64,000 bases of DNA. It comes from Azolla caroliniana. Its lineage: Eukaryota > Polypodiophyta. The DNA is taken from the NCBI GenBank assembly GCA_043228905.1, contig JBHGNT010000103.1:1-64000 (forward strand), given 5' to 3'. Each line of letters begins with the position of its first letter. The first letter of the stretch is position 1. The translations under genes were made by a program, and so were the position numbers. This document shows, piece after piece, positions 1 to 9,599 of this stretch. The notes under the pieces were generated by a model. The model worked only from the letters and a program-made list of their open reading frames with translations. It searched no databases and was not told where the DNA came from.

Positions 1-591
1 GTTGTTTTTCTTAAGAGATTGTAAGGCTAGTGATAAGTGAGGTGCAATCCTAGTGGGTTTTAATTTGAGTGTATGAAGTGTGTCCCTAAAGATAGTTTGG
101 TGTTTAGATATAATGTTTTCTAAGGGAGTGTACTTAGTAGGAGGTTGCCAACTAGGGTTAGGTAGCTTAAAGGGATTTTGGGGCAAATTATCCACATCTT
201 TAAAAAAATGTTTAAGTCGAAGGGTCCTACTTAGGCTATCAAATTCTTTAAGTAGGGTAGGGGATGATGGTGGAGAAGATGGGAGGATGTGTTTCAAACC
301 TAGGCTAAGGAGTTGTGTCTCATGTTTAGAGAGGGAATAATTAGAGTGGTTGTGGATCCTACTAATTCTAGGTTTATTAAGGAGAGGTGTCCAAAATTTA
401 TTACGGGGTTTCCTACTATGGGTCTTTTTCACATATGGGGAGAAGGGAAAATTAGGTGTATGACGTCCTAACCACATGAAAGTATCTAAAGTAGAAGTAG
501 GTCTATCGAGAAGGTAAAAGAGACGTTTCGCGGGATGTATGGCGTGCCGAAACTGTTTACTATCGCGTTTGGCACGCCTAGCTACACGTTT
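1..591 (-). pseudogene. Penelope-like element reverse transcriptase, N-terminal part (runs off window)
   Basis: Read on the minus strand, this stretch is open for 197 codons up to the window edge. It begins with a basic segment (KRVARRAKRD), passes through YLLDRPTSTLDTFMWLGRH, and contains the block ETQLLSLGLKHILPS followed by LLKEFDSLSRTLRLKHFF. That pattern (LLSLGLKF.P, then a basic RLRLK..FF) is the conserved region upstream of the catalytic core in Penelope-like reverse transcriptases. It ends at LALQSLKKNN, just before where the finger domain continues in the family, so the catalytic part should lie left of the window. The upstream frame is separated from it by a stop and a run of six A (589-594, minus strand), so a one-base slip may have broken the gene. 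Identification is from motifs only; no catalytic residue is inside the window. Confidence 0.6.
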
Positions 592-1321
592 TTTGTCCTA
601 ACATTATTACATGGGAAAGTTTGTAGTTTTGTGGGAAGGGGCCGATTATTGTGAGTACGGATAGGTTGTTTTCTATGAGGGATTTCATATAAGTGTGGGG
701 GAAATTTTGAGGGTGCGGTAGAATATTGAAATCTACTAGAAGTAGAAGGGGAGTTATGAGTAAAGAAGGGGGGGGTATGTGTAGGAAATGCATGAAAAGG
801 GGGAGGGGTATAGTTTGGAAATAGGGAAACGTTGTGGGGGTTATTAGGGGGAAATGCATAGGGGCATGGTTAAAAAATGGGGGAGGGGTATGAGGGGGGT
901 TTATAGAAAATAAAGGGGGGGCATGCATCCAATTTGTAGGAAGTAAGGAGGGGGGGGGAGGGGCGTGATTAGGGTTAAACGAATATGGGAAGTGAGAGGG
1001 TATGTTTGAAATTGTCTGCAGGGATGGGGTGGGGAGGAGAGGAGGAGGAGGAGGGCCGCGAGGGAAAGACGGAAGGTCGTTCGTGCCATGGCTTGCATGA
1101 TCTCCTGCACAGCCGCCATGGGGATACACTTCTTGTCTTATGTTGGCACGTGTGCCGCTTCCAAAAGATGTACGGCCTTCGCATTTGATGGACCTCCCGT
1201 ATCGACCCGTAGGATAATCACCGCCACAGCTCATGTAGCCGCCGTTATGGTGTGACAATCGTCCACCATCGCCGCACGTGTAGCCGCTATCGAAGTAAGA
1301 TCTTCTGACAAGAATGTTGGA
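592..1321 (-). other. Pyrimidine-rich leader of the minus-strand PLE; unassigned junction
   Basis: On the minus strand about 592-1060 is rich in C and T and reads as a proline-rich, low-complexity frame without recognisable domains. From about 1060 to 1321 the sequence is more GC-rich and has short repeats of a GTAGCCGC-like word. It lies between the two divergently oriented PLE coding fragments. No GIY-YIG endonuclease motif is visible here. Whether any of it is translated cannot be decided from sequence alone. Confidence 0.4.
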
Positions 1322-2671
1322 GTGTGTGTTCTTGATAAGGACACGTACTATAACAAAGCTATAGAACACCTTTCTGATACTAATACATATAAAAAAGTCT
1401 CCCACTATCCACTTGAGGAATTATCCTATAGATTGAAAAACATTGTTAATAACCATCTTGGTACCCTATCCAACATAGAAGCCAATTACATACTACATAA
1501 ACCCTCAAAAGGGTACAAAGTATGCAATATCTATTTCCTCCCAAAACTCCATAAAAACCCAATAGGTTTTAGACCTATTTGCTCATACAATAACTCCCTT
1601 TTTGAACAAACATCAAAATGGCTTCACCACCAACTCATGCCTATCCTTCTCCTTCAAAAGCAATATTTGAAAGACTCACATTCCCTTGTCCAGACTTTAA
1701 AACATCTCAACCCACCCCCTAATAGCTTTATCTTCACCTTTGATGTTGAATCTCTATATCCCAGCATACCCCCTAGGTTAGGACTCCAAGCTTTACGAAA
1801 AATGATTACCCCACATTTTTCATCTTCTAAAACTAACCTTATCTATACACTTAGCGCACTCACATTAGAATATCACTTTCTATCCTTTGATGACATGATC
1901 TATCAACAAGTCAAGGGTACAGCCATGGGTAGTAATTTTTCTGTAGTTTATGCATGCCTATTCTTAGATCACTTAGAGAACTCCCAGCCATCACACCCTA
2001 ATCTTTTTTATTTCACTAGATATATAGATGATGCATTCGGGATATGGACAGGTACTAAACCCGAATTAGAAAATTACCTCCAGTTCTATAACACCTCCAC
2101 TAATAATTGCATCAAAATTACCATCACCACTTCTCCCTTTAGATTACCGTTCTTAGATTTATGGATTAACCTAAAGAATTCACATTTCTCCTTTAATTGC
2201 TACCAAAAGCCCCAAAATGCCTACCAATATCTCTCATTCTCGTCAGTTCACCCCCTTCACTTAAAACGTCATTTTATTATTAATGAACTAAAAAGATACC
2301 TAATTAGAGAAAGTACCCCCTTAGGTTTCCTTCGAATGAAAAAACTATTTTTTAGTAGATTAGTTAAGAGAGGGTATCCCCTTTCTTTTATATTAGAGAA
2401 TTATAAAAAGGTGCCATTTAACGCTAGGAAATCACTAGTATTTAGTAGAAAACCTAAAAGTACCCTTATACCTGTCATCTTCAAACTTAGGTATACGAAA
2501 GATACCCCTAGATTAGGAATTCACGACATGCTAGAAAACCTCCACGTAGATTTAGCCACACATCCCCAACTATCCGAACTACCACGACCCTTCATATGTT
2601 GGACTAAGTCTAAGTCCATTCATTCCCTTCTCGTCAAAACTAAATATAAATCCATAAAAACTCCCACTTAA
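1322..2671 (+). CDS. Penelope-like element reverse transcriptase, 5'-truncated
   Basis: Open frame of 449 codons; the first codon is GTG and no true start is present, so the protein is 5'-truncated. In order it shows VCVLDKDTYYNKAIEHLSD (1-19, the PLE finger block), FLPKLHKNP (72-80), FTFDVESLYPSIP (138-150, first catalytic Asp), KGTAMGSNFS (198-207) and RYIDDAFGIW (233-242, catalytic YIDD), then an LPFLDL block and a thumb-like C terminus. PKLHK, GTAMG and YIDD together are diagnostic of Penelope-like reverse transcriptases, not of LTR or LINE ones. The frame stops right after the thumb, and the GIY-YIG nuclease that usually follows is absent. There is no internal stop or frameshift, unlike most elements here. 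It is followed by a TATA box and a hammerhead ribozyme in the same orientation. Confidence 0.85.
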   Translation: MCVLDKDTYYNKAIEHLSDTNTYKKVSHYPLEELSYRLKNIVNNHLGTLSNIEANYILHKPSKGYKVCNIYFLPKLHKNPIGFRPICSYNNSLFEQTSKWLHHQLMPILLLQKQYLKDSHSLVQTLKHLNPPPNSFIFTFDVESLYPSIPPRLGLQALRKMITPHFSSSKTNLIYTLSALTLEYHFLSFDDMIYQQVKGTAMGSNFSVVYACLFLDHLENSQPSHPNLFYFTRYIDDAFGIWTGTKPELENYLQFYNTSTNNCIKITITTSPFRLPFLDLWINLKNSHFSFNCYQKPQNAYQYLSFSSVHPLHLKRHFIINELKRYLIRESTPLGFLRMKKLFFSRLVKRGYPLSFILENYKKVPFNARKSLVFSRKPKSTLIPVIFKLRYTKDTPRLGIHDMLENLHVDLATHPQLSELPRPFICWTKSKSIHSLLVKTKYKSIKTPT

Positions 2672-2821
2672 TACTATATGCCTTTTATATCCCACCCCCA
2701 CACCCACCCCCACCTATCACTTATCATGTACATACATATAACCCCCCTCTAACCCACTTTCACTAACCAATCCATTACCTATCACAATTCCCCGTTTCCC
2801 TCTCTCCCATCATTAAACTCC

Positions 2822-2824
<3 letters not shown>

Positions 2825-2858
<34 letters not shown>
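2825..2858 (+). repeat. (TC)n microsatellite
   Basis: Uninterrupted TC repeat of 34 bases in a pyrimidine-rich 3' region that follows the PLE frame (2672-2866). A similar (TC)n run precedes the second hammerhead near 39.3 kb, so this layout seems to belong to the element. Confidence 0.95.
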
Positions 2859-2860
<2 letters not shown>

Positions 2861-2866
2861 TCCCCC

Positions 2867-2874
2867 TATATAAA
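2867..2874 (+). promoter_or_regulatory. TATA box upstream of hammerhead 1
   Basis: TATATAAA lies 38 bases before the CTGATGA core of the ribozyme. The same word lies 36 bases before the core of the second hammerhead (39338-39345). The conserved spacing suggests a core promoter whose transcripts begin at or just before the ribozyme. Promoter activity is inferred. Confidence 0.5.
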
Positions 2875-2894
2875 CCTACCCTCTTGTTGTAAAT

Positions 2895-2946
2895 GACCTT
2901 GGCACTGATGAGCTCTACCTAGAGCGAAACTAGTTTGCACAAGGTC
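2895..2946 (+). ncRNA. Hammerhead ribozyme, type I, PLE-associated
   Basis: All elements of a hammerhead are present. Core CTGATGA is at 2905-2911 and GAAA at 2926-2929. Stem II is a perfect 5-bp helix (2912-2916 with 2921-2925) closed by an ACCT loop. Stem III is the minimal two-pair helix (AC 2929-2930 with GT 2933-2934), as reported for PLE-type hammerheads. Stem I has ten pairs (2895-2904 with 2936-2946) with one bulged A at 2939. Predicted cleavage is after T2935. Location just 3' of a PLE reverse transcriptase and the very short stem III fit the PLE family of ribozymes. Activity has not been tested. Confidence 0.85.
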
Positions 2947-3215
2947 TTTCTAATGAAAATTTCTTAAGCTTTTCTCTTTTCTCTTTTCTCACTCACTCTT
3001 CTCTTCTTCTCTTCTTCTTTCATCTCATTCTCTCATTCTCTTTTACTCTTGGTCACCTCTAATCCTACTCACCTTAGTTTCACTTGCATCATTGCTTTAT
3101 TTCTTTTCTTACTCTTCCCATATCATCTCAATAGTTGTGCTAGTTCGCTCGCACTCCTTGTCACGATCCTACGGTCATAGCAAAAATCACAGAATTCTTG
3201 GCCACGTAACAAATT
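2947..3215 (+). other. Pyrimidine-rich flank between hammerhead 1 and gypsy-1
   Basis: CT-rich non-coding sequence with no gene seen. It ends at the target-site word AAATT (3211-3215), where gypsy-1 inserted. Confidence 0.5.
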
Positions 3216-3605
3216 TGTTGGCCGGTCAGAAGAGCAAGGACAAGTGGGAAGGCGGAATCGGATCGGATAATAGGAAATAAATAATAGTAGAATTATTATT
3301 TGGAGGGACGGATCCGGTACAGTTGTACCGATCCGGATCCGGACCGATTCGGATGTCGGTTGCCTAAGCGCACCGATTGTAACCTTGCCGGATGCCTATA
3401 AAAGGATCCGATGATTTGTAAAGGGTTTTCACGGAAGTAATACAATAGTAATTATTGCGTGTTTATCTGTATCTCGTATTGTTTACCGTCTGTGCTTAAT
3501 TGTAATCATCTTACGTGTGTAACCTAGCATCCGATCCTTACCACCCCTTTGGAGAAGTGTCGGATAGACACCTGTGTTGAGGCTAGTCCGGCCAGACAGA
3601 CAACA
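3216..3605 (+). repeat. gypsy-1 5' LTR (390 bp)
   Basis: Starts TGTTGGCCGG and ends GACAGACAACA. It contains CCTATAAAAGG, a likely core promoter, around 3395. Its length is identical to the copy at 12730-13119 and the two differ at only a few bases by eye. Confidence 0.93.
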
Positions 3606-3657
3606 CTATTTTGGCGACCACGATTCCTGCAAAGTGCAGAGGACAACCGGGGGATGG

Positions 3658-6132
3658 ATGTCTAGACCAAACGACGACGACATCACCGAACGAGGGAGAC
3701 GATACACCGAACGCGAGCAACGACGGGAAGCCCTGCAGCAAGCCGTCGACGAGATCCGGCGGGATCGGTCATTCTCCAAAACTCTTCAGAGAGTCGCAGA
3801 AGAAGCACTGCAGTTCCGGGTTCTGCAAATCCCCGACGAAGGCAGTAGCATAACAAGCCTGCAAGAGGCAGAAACGATACCGCAGACGCTCGCCGGGGGC
3901 AACGGGGACTCGGAAGCATTCGCAACACTTGAGGCGGAGTCGGAAAGTGACGGAAGCGTTGCGTCCCGGTATAAAAGCAGCCACGACACACCAAACGACC
4001 GGGAGGACGAGGGGTCGGAAGACTCAGTAACATCGGCGCCAGAGGAAGAAATAACCCTGGAATTCGGTGACCGGCAATCGCCGAGGGAAGCTGACCGGAT
4101 ACCGACAACAACCGCGAAGGAACCGAAGGAGCGGATACCGACAACACCCGCGGAGGAACCAAAGGACCGGACACCGGCAACACCCGCGGAGGAACCAAAG
4201 GTTCTCACACCAACGCCAACAACGGACAGAGAGCGGAGGAAACAGGAGAGTCAATTGGACGACACGATGCCGTACCCATACCCAAAGTACCGGGATGAGG
4301 CCGACGCAGAGGCACACGTGTACGCATTCCTCCAAACATGGGAAGCCAACCATGTCTCCCAAAGACTGACGGAGCCCGAAGCCGAACGATCCAAAGTCGC
4401 CGAATTCGGCATAACCTTGGAAGGTCCGGCGGCCCGATGGCACGCAAAGCACTTACCGGGCAGCTTTGCCACATTCGATGCCTTGAAGGCCAGATTCCTC
4501 AGGCTTTTTCACAGACAATTTGAGCAAAGGGAATTGGTCGGGCAGTTCTACACCACCCGGCAGGAAGAGAACGAGACGGTGCCACAATTCATCATTCGGT
4601 TTCAGACCCTGCACAGCCAACTAACAAGAGCACCACCCGAAGACGAAGCCAAAGCAGTCTTTTTGGCCGCACTGAAAGAGCCACTTCGAACAATGTGCGG
4701 AGTCCTTGATTTCCAAACCAGCACAATGGACCAAGTTATTGATCGGGTTTTAGAAATGGACAAGACTAGCCCCTTCTTGTCGATGGGGATGTTACACCGG
4801 GCACTCCCAAAGGAGGAAGACCTGAGGTTCTGACAGGCCTTACAATGTACAACATGCCTAAATTCGGGGCACTCAACAGTAGACTGCACCCTGCGGACAC
4901 AATGTATGATCTGCAACTCTCGAGCCCATACAACGGACCGATGCGAATATAACCTGTTAAATCGGCAGGCAGCACCGGTTCGACACATAGAACCGCGCAA
5001 TCAGAACCCGGACGAGGATCGATTCCGGAGAGACGACCGCTACCAACGCGAACGCGGTAACAGATACGTTGATAGAAGACGCGACAACTATGACCGAGAG
5101 GAGAGACGCAGAGATAGCTACCCCTGGGACCCGTACGACCGAGACGAATCCCCGGAATACGACCGACGCAGAGAAGAGAGGCGACAAGGGAACCGAAATT
5201 TCCGACGGAATCAGAAGCGTGGATTTTTCCGAAGAGAGGAACGTCGGGAGGCAGCGAGGAATGACAACCCGGTATCGGTACCGGATAACCGAAAAACCGA
5301 AGACGACCGCTGGAGCATACCCACCCTCCAAACCGGGGACAAAGGAGAAACGAGCAACAGTCACAAGGTGTACTGTTATTACTGCCGTAAGGAAGGCCAC
5401 TATAGTAACCAATGCCCAAGCAAAACCAATGACAAGCAGCCGGAAGTCAACATGGTTACAGCCGAAATAACAGAAGTACAGCAGGTCACAACCCGGTCAA
5501 AGGGAAAGACCGCCGAGTGGGAAGCCCAGGAGGCAATCAGAAAACAAGCGGCACAATGGATCAAGGAGGCCAATGAACAGAATGCAGCAGAAGTAAGAGA
5601 CCAAAATATGCCAAAAGACGAAGAAATCATACAGCCAGGAGAAAACCCGACGTGGCAAGCGCTACAGGACTGTCAAATCGTGCTGCCATTAGCACGACTA
5701 CTACAGTTAGTGCCACGGTTTACGGCAGACCTACAGGCATCCGTCAGCAAACCGAAGCCAACGCCAGCACCGACATTCTTCTCCAACCCGGAGGAAGGAC
5801 CAGCGGTGGTCGATACAAGTAGCCCGGCGATCACGGCAATCGTGAAAGGAAAGGAAATTGCTGGAATGATTATTGACGAAGGCTCCGGGGTAAATGTCAT
5901 CAGCCAACAGATATGCAATGACCTGGGCATCCGGAAATGGGAACCATGCCCCTTCTGGTTACGCATGGCGGATACCAGCTTAGTCCGACCGATCGGGCTT
6001 ATCCGGGATTTGGAAGTAACGATCGGAGGCCACGTATTCCGGATATCGGCCGTGGTGCTGCAGCTGAATGTACAAGGCGCGTACCCCCTACTGCTAGGAC
6101 GACCATGGCTGCGAACGGCGCATATCAAGTAG
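3658..6132 (+). pseudogene. gypsy-1 gag-protease
   Basis: The start is the first in-frame ATG after the primer site. Order: an acidic, PAEEPK-repeat N-terminal region, a gag capsid domain (around residues 200-390, with ...FQTLHSQL...), then zinc knuckles, then protease. Three CX2CX4HX4C knuckles are visible: CTTCLNSGHSTVDC, CMICNSRAHTTDRC and CYYCRKEGHYSNQC. A TGA at 4831-4833 interrupts the frame just before the first knuckle; the frame continues unchanged after it. The protease motif reads IIDEGSGVNVIS, with E where S or T is usual, followed by PLLLGRPWL. A TAG at 6130-6132 separates it from the reverse transcriptase in the same frame, probably a former CAG. Originally this was one gag-pol polyprotein. 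Confidence 0.85.
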
Positions 6133-7281
6133 AGCTGGCAAAAGAACATGATCACATTCCGGCGAGGGAAAACAAAGGTACGAGTAACGACGCAACCACG
6201 GGTGATCACCAGTAAGGAAGCAACTCCATTGTATGCGGAAAGCATTAACATGTTGGAGGGATTACCGGACGAGGAAGTCGAGCGGTACCTCGAGGAACAC
6301 CCACGAATCGTCCCACTATTTGAGGTGGATATCACGGCGGCAGTAGAACCGTACATTACGACGCCGGATGAACCGGACCAAGCGGCGATCCGGGAACTGC
6401 GACAAGCGCAGGAATCCCTAGAGAGGGAAATGGCGATATCCCAGAGGGTAAAAGCATCCCAACTCGAGGAGGTGGACCTCGACACGGCAGACAAGCCCCG
6501 ACCGGTAAATGTTGCAAAGGAATTGCCGAAGGAAGAAAAGAAGGCAATGGTAGCATTATTAACAGACTTCAAGGATGTGTTTGCGTGGTCGTATGAAGAC
6601 ATGCGAGGGCTGGACCCCCAGCTCTATCAGCACCAAATTCACCTAAGTACGGACGCGAAACCGATCGCTCAACGCAGGTACCGGATGAATCCGAATTATG
6701 CGGCAAAGGTGAAGGAGGAAATTGATAAGCTCCTCCGGGTCGGATTTATCCGACCGGTCAAGCAGGCAACCTGGCTGAGTCCGATAGTGGTGGTCCCGAA
6801 AAAGAACGGCAAAATCCGGGTATGCGTGGACTACCGAAAACTAAATGCCGCAACAGTGACCGATGCGTTTCCACTACCATTTACGGACGGGGTGTTAGAT
6901 GCGGTAGCCGGCCACGAAGTTTACAGCTTCCTGGATGGATTTAGCGGCTACAACCAAATACGAATGAACCCGGCCGACCAGGAGAAGACAGCGTTCGTGA
7001 CGGAATGGGGAGTGTTCGTCGCGGTCGTGATGATGTTCGGACTAAAGACGGCTCCAACGACCTTTCAAAGGATAATAATGGAAATTTTCGGGGAATATAT
7101 CCCCGGTTTTATGCAGGTCTTCCTTGACGATTTCGCGGTCTACAGCCGGAACGGAGAGCATCTCGATCACCCCCGGCTGTGCTTGGAGAAGTGCCGCGAG
7201 TACCGATTGAGCCTGAACCCGGCCAAGTGCGTCTTCGGAGTGGCAAGCGGCAACTTACTAGGGCACGTGGTGAGTAAATAA
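6133..7281 (+). pseudogene. gypsy-1 reverse transcriptase
   Basis: In frame with gag-protease (the codon after TAG 6130-6132 reads SWQKNMITF). The reverse transcriptase core shows RRYRMNPNYAAKVKEEIDKLL, FIRPVKQATWLSPIVVVPKKNGKIRVCVDYRKLN, FLDGFSGYNQI (first catalytic Asp), FGLKTAPTTFQR and QVFLDDFAVYS (catalytic LDD). It stops at TAA 7279-7281 after LLGHVVSK. In the family about 40-50 residues normally link this motif to RNase H. Here that linker is gone and the next domain restarts within about 20 bases in another frame, so a deletion joined the two. Non-functional in this copy. Confidence 0.88.
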
Positions 7282-7295
7282 GGTGGCATAGCCGG

Positions 7296-9371
7296 ATGAT
7301 ACGGCACCTCGCAGACTTCGCTACACCGTTACATACCACCGTACATAGGGTACCCTTCCTATGGGCGGAGACGGAGGAGGAATCCTACAAAGCGTTGAAG
7401 GTTATGCTGTTGCAAGCTCCGGTGGTGCAACCGCCGGATTGGAGTAAAAGCTTTCACGTCTTAGTCGACGCGTCGGACGTAGCAATCGGCAGCGTTCTGA
7501 TGCAACTCACGGAGCCGAAATGGTACCGACCGGTGTACTACGCAAGCCGGAAACTCTCAAAAGCCGAACGGAATTACTCTACGACGGAACGCGAGGCATT
7601 GGGAATGGTGTATAGTGTCACAAAGTACAGGCACTATCTGCTCGGAAGGAAGTTTTCCTTCCATGTCGACCATTCGGCACTACTCTACCTGGTCTCGAAG
7701 GCATCCCTGACGGGAAAAATTGCACGGTGGACACTGCTGCTACAGGAATTTGAATTCGACATTTTCCATCGACCCGGGGCGCAGCATGCGGTAGCGGACT
7801 ACCTAAGCAGACTCGAATCCGGAGAAGCAGGGGACGGCGTCCAGGATGAGTTTCCCGACGCCGAATTGTTCCAGATCACGACGAAACCGGCAACGGATAC
7901 AACGGTAGCCGATGAAGACACATGGCTAACTGAGATGCATCAGTTCCTGAGCACCGGAGTTCCCCCGGAGAACATGGACCGCGATGAAAGGAAAAGGGTA
8001 GCAGTAAGAAGCAGACATTTCTGCTTGGTTGGAGACACCCTCTATCACAAGGGGGCAGATGGCATCTGGAGACGAGCAGTGCGGAGCGATGAGAAGGATC
8101 TAATCCTCAGGGAAGCCCACTGTGGAATTGCCGGCGGGCATTATGCCGGCGACGCAACCGCTCGGAAAATATGGCAGAGCGGACTATGGTGGCCGACCAC
8201 CCTAAAAGATGCCGTGAAGTATAGCAGAGAATGCGATTTGTGTCAACGACTGGGCCAACCCACAGAGCAGGCCCGGATGCCACACCACCCGGTCTTGCCC
8301 TTGGAACTGTTTCAAAAGTGGGGGTTGGACTTTGTCGGCCCCTTTAAACCACCGGCAATGCGAACCGGAAATCGGTATGTCATAGTGGCAACCGACTATT
8401 GCACCAAATGGCTAGAAGCAAAGGCCTTACGGGACAACACGGCCGCGTCCACGGAAAAGTTCCTGTACGAGTGCATATGGTGCCGGTATGGTTGCCCGAT
8501 CGAGCTTATAAGTGACCAAGGAGGGCATTTTCTCGGGCAGGTAGTAGAAAGCCTGACGTCATTTTACGCGGTGGTACATAAAAAGAGTACACCCTACTAC
8601 CCTCAAGCCAATGGACTAGCGGAATCAACGAACAAAACTCTGCAGAACATCCTACGAAAAATCGTCAACGAGAACCGGACCGACTGGGATACGAAATTGC
8701 AAAGCGCGCTATGGGCGTACCGAACAACGTACAAAACCAGCATCCGGACAACCCCGTTCCGACTAGCATTCGGGTTAGAAGCGGTCATGCCGGTAGAGTT
8801 CCAGATCCCAAGCTTACGGATTCAGGTGAAGGAGCGCTTAAGTGAGAACGAGTCCGAACGAATCCGGCTGGCGACGTTGTTGGAATTAGAAGAAAACCGA
8901 ATAGCCAGCTTACTACAACTCGAACTGGAGCAAAGGAGGAGAAAAGCTTTCGTAGACCGACACCGGCGTGGCAATGAAAAGGAGTTCGAAGTCGGGAAAC
9001 CGGTGCTACTATTCCAGACACGGATGGGGAACATGCCGGGAAAGTTACGGTTTCGATGGACCGGACCGTTCTGGATCACCAAGGAGTACAATGGGTCGTA
9101 TCAGCTCGGCACGTTATCTGGAGATGTCATCGGCAAGTGGGCAAATGGATTTCGGCTAAAGCCGTATAAGGGAAATATGCCAGCCAACCCGTTCAAGCAA
9201 AACCCGAAAATCCGGCAAGATGAGGAACTGACACCGACAGACGCTGCTGAAGATATTCGGACCGAGGAAGAACCGACACCGATACTGACAAAGACTATCT
9301 CGGAAAACCGACAGAAGGATCCGGTATCCACACAAACCGACCCGAACAAATCGGGGGGGACAAGCAAATGA
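7296..9371 (+). pseudogene. gypsy-1 RNase H and integrase
   Basis: Open for 691 codons. RNase H: FHVLVDASDVAIGSVLMQ (first Asp), TEREALGMVYSV (Glu), FHVDHSALLYL (Asp), HAVADYLSRL. Integrase: an HHCC zinc domain (HCGIAGGH...CDLCQRLG), the catalytic core with LDFVGPF (D), ISDQGGHFLG (D) and PQANGLAESTNKTLQ (E), and a C-terminal domain with WTGPFWITKEYNGSYQL. No chromodomain follows. The frame is intact but lost its continuity with reverse transcriptase by the deletion near 7281-7296. The tail after about residue 640 is Thr/Pro/Glu-rich. Confidence 0.9.
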
Positions 9372-9599
9372 CGTGGTCCAAACAAAGGAAAAAATAAAAA
9401 ATAAAAAATAAAAATAAAAAAATCGACGCGAATCATAGTAATGATGGGGAGATCACAAGAGGTGGGAGCGCCACCATGCAACGAAGAGGCGCCATGCATT
9501 AAAGAAGGAAGTGCGCGTACTTGCTATTTAAAGCATGGAACGTGGGCACTCACACGCGGCAAACAAGAAAGGACTTACTAATTATGGCGGGAGAGGAAC

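Noticed and set aside
578-1405. 275-codon minus-strand frame with proline-rich sequence
   Set aside because: Mostly a product of C-rich low-complexity DNA; only the part next to 591 could belong to the PLE, and its frame differs.
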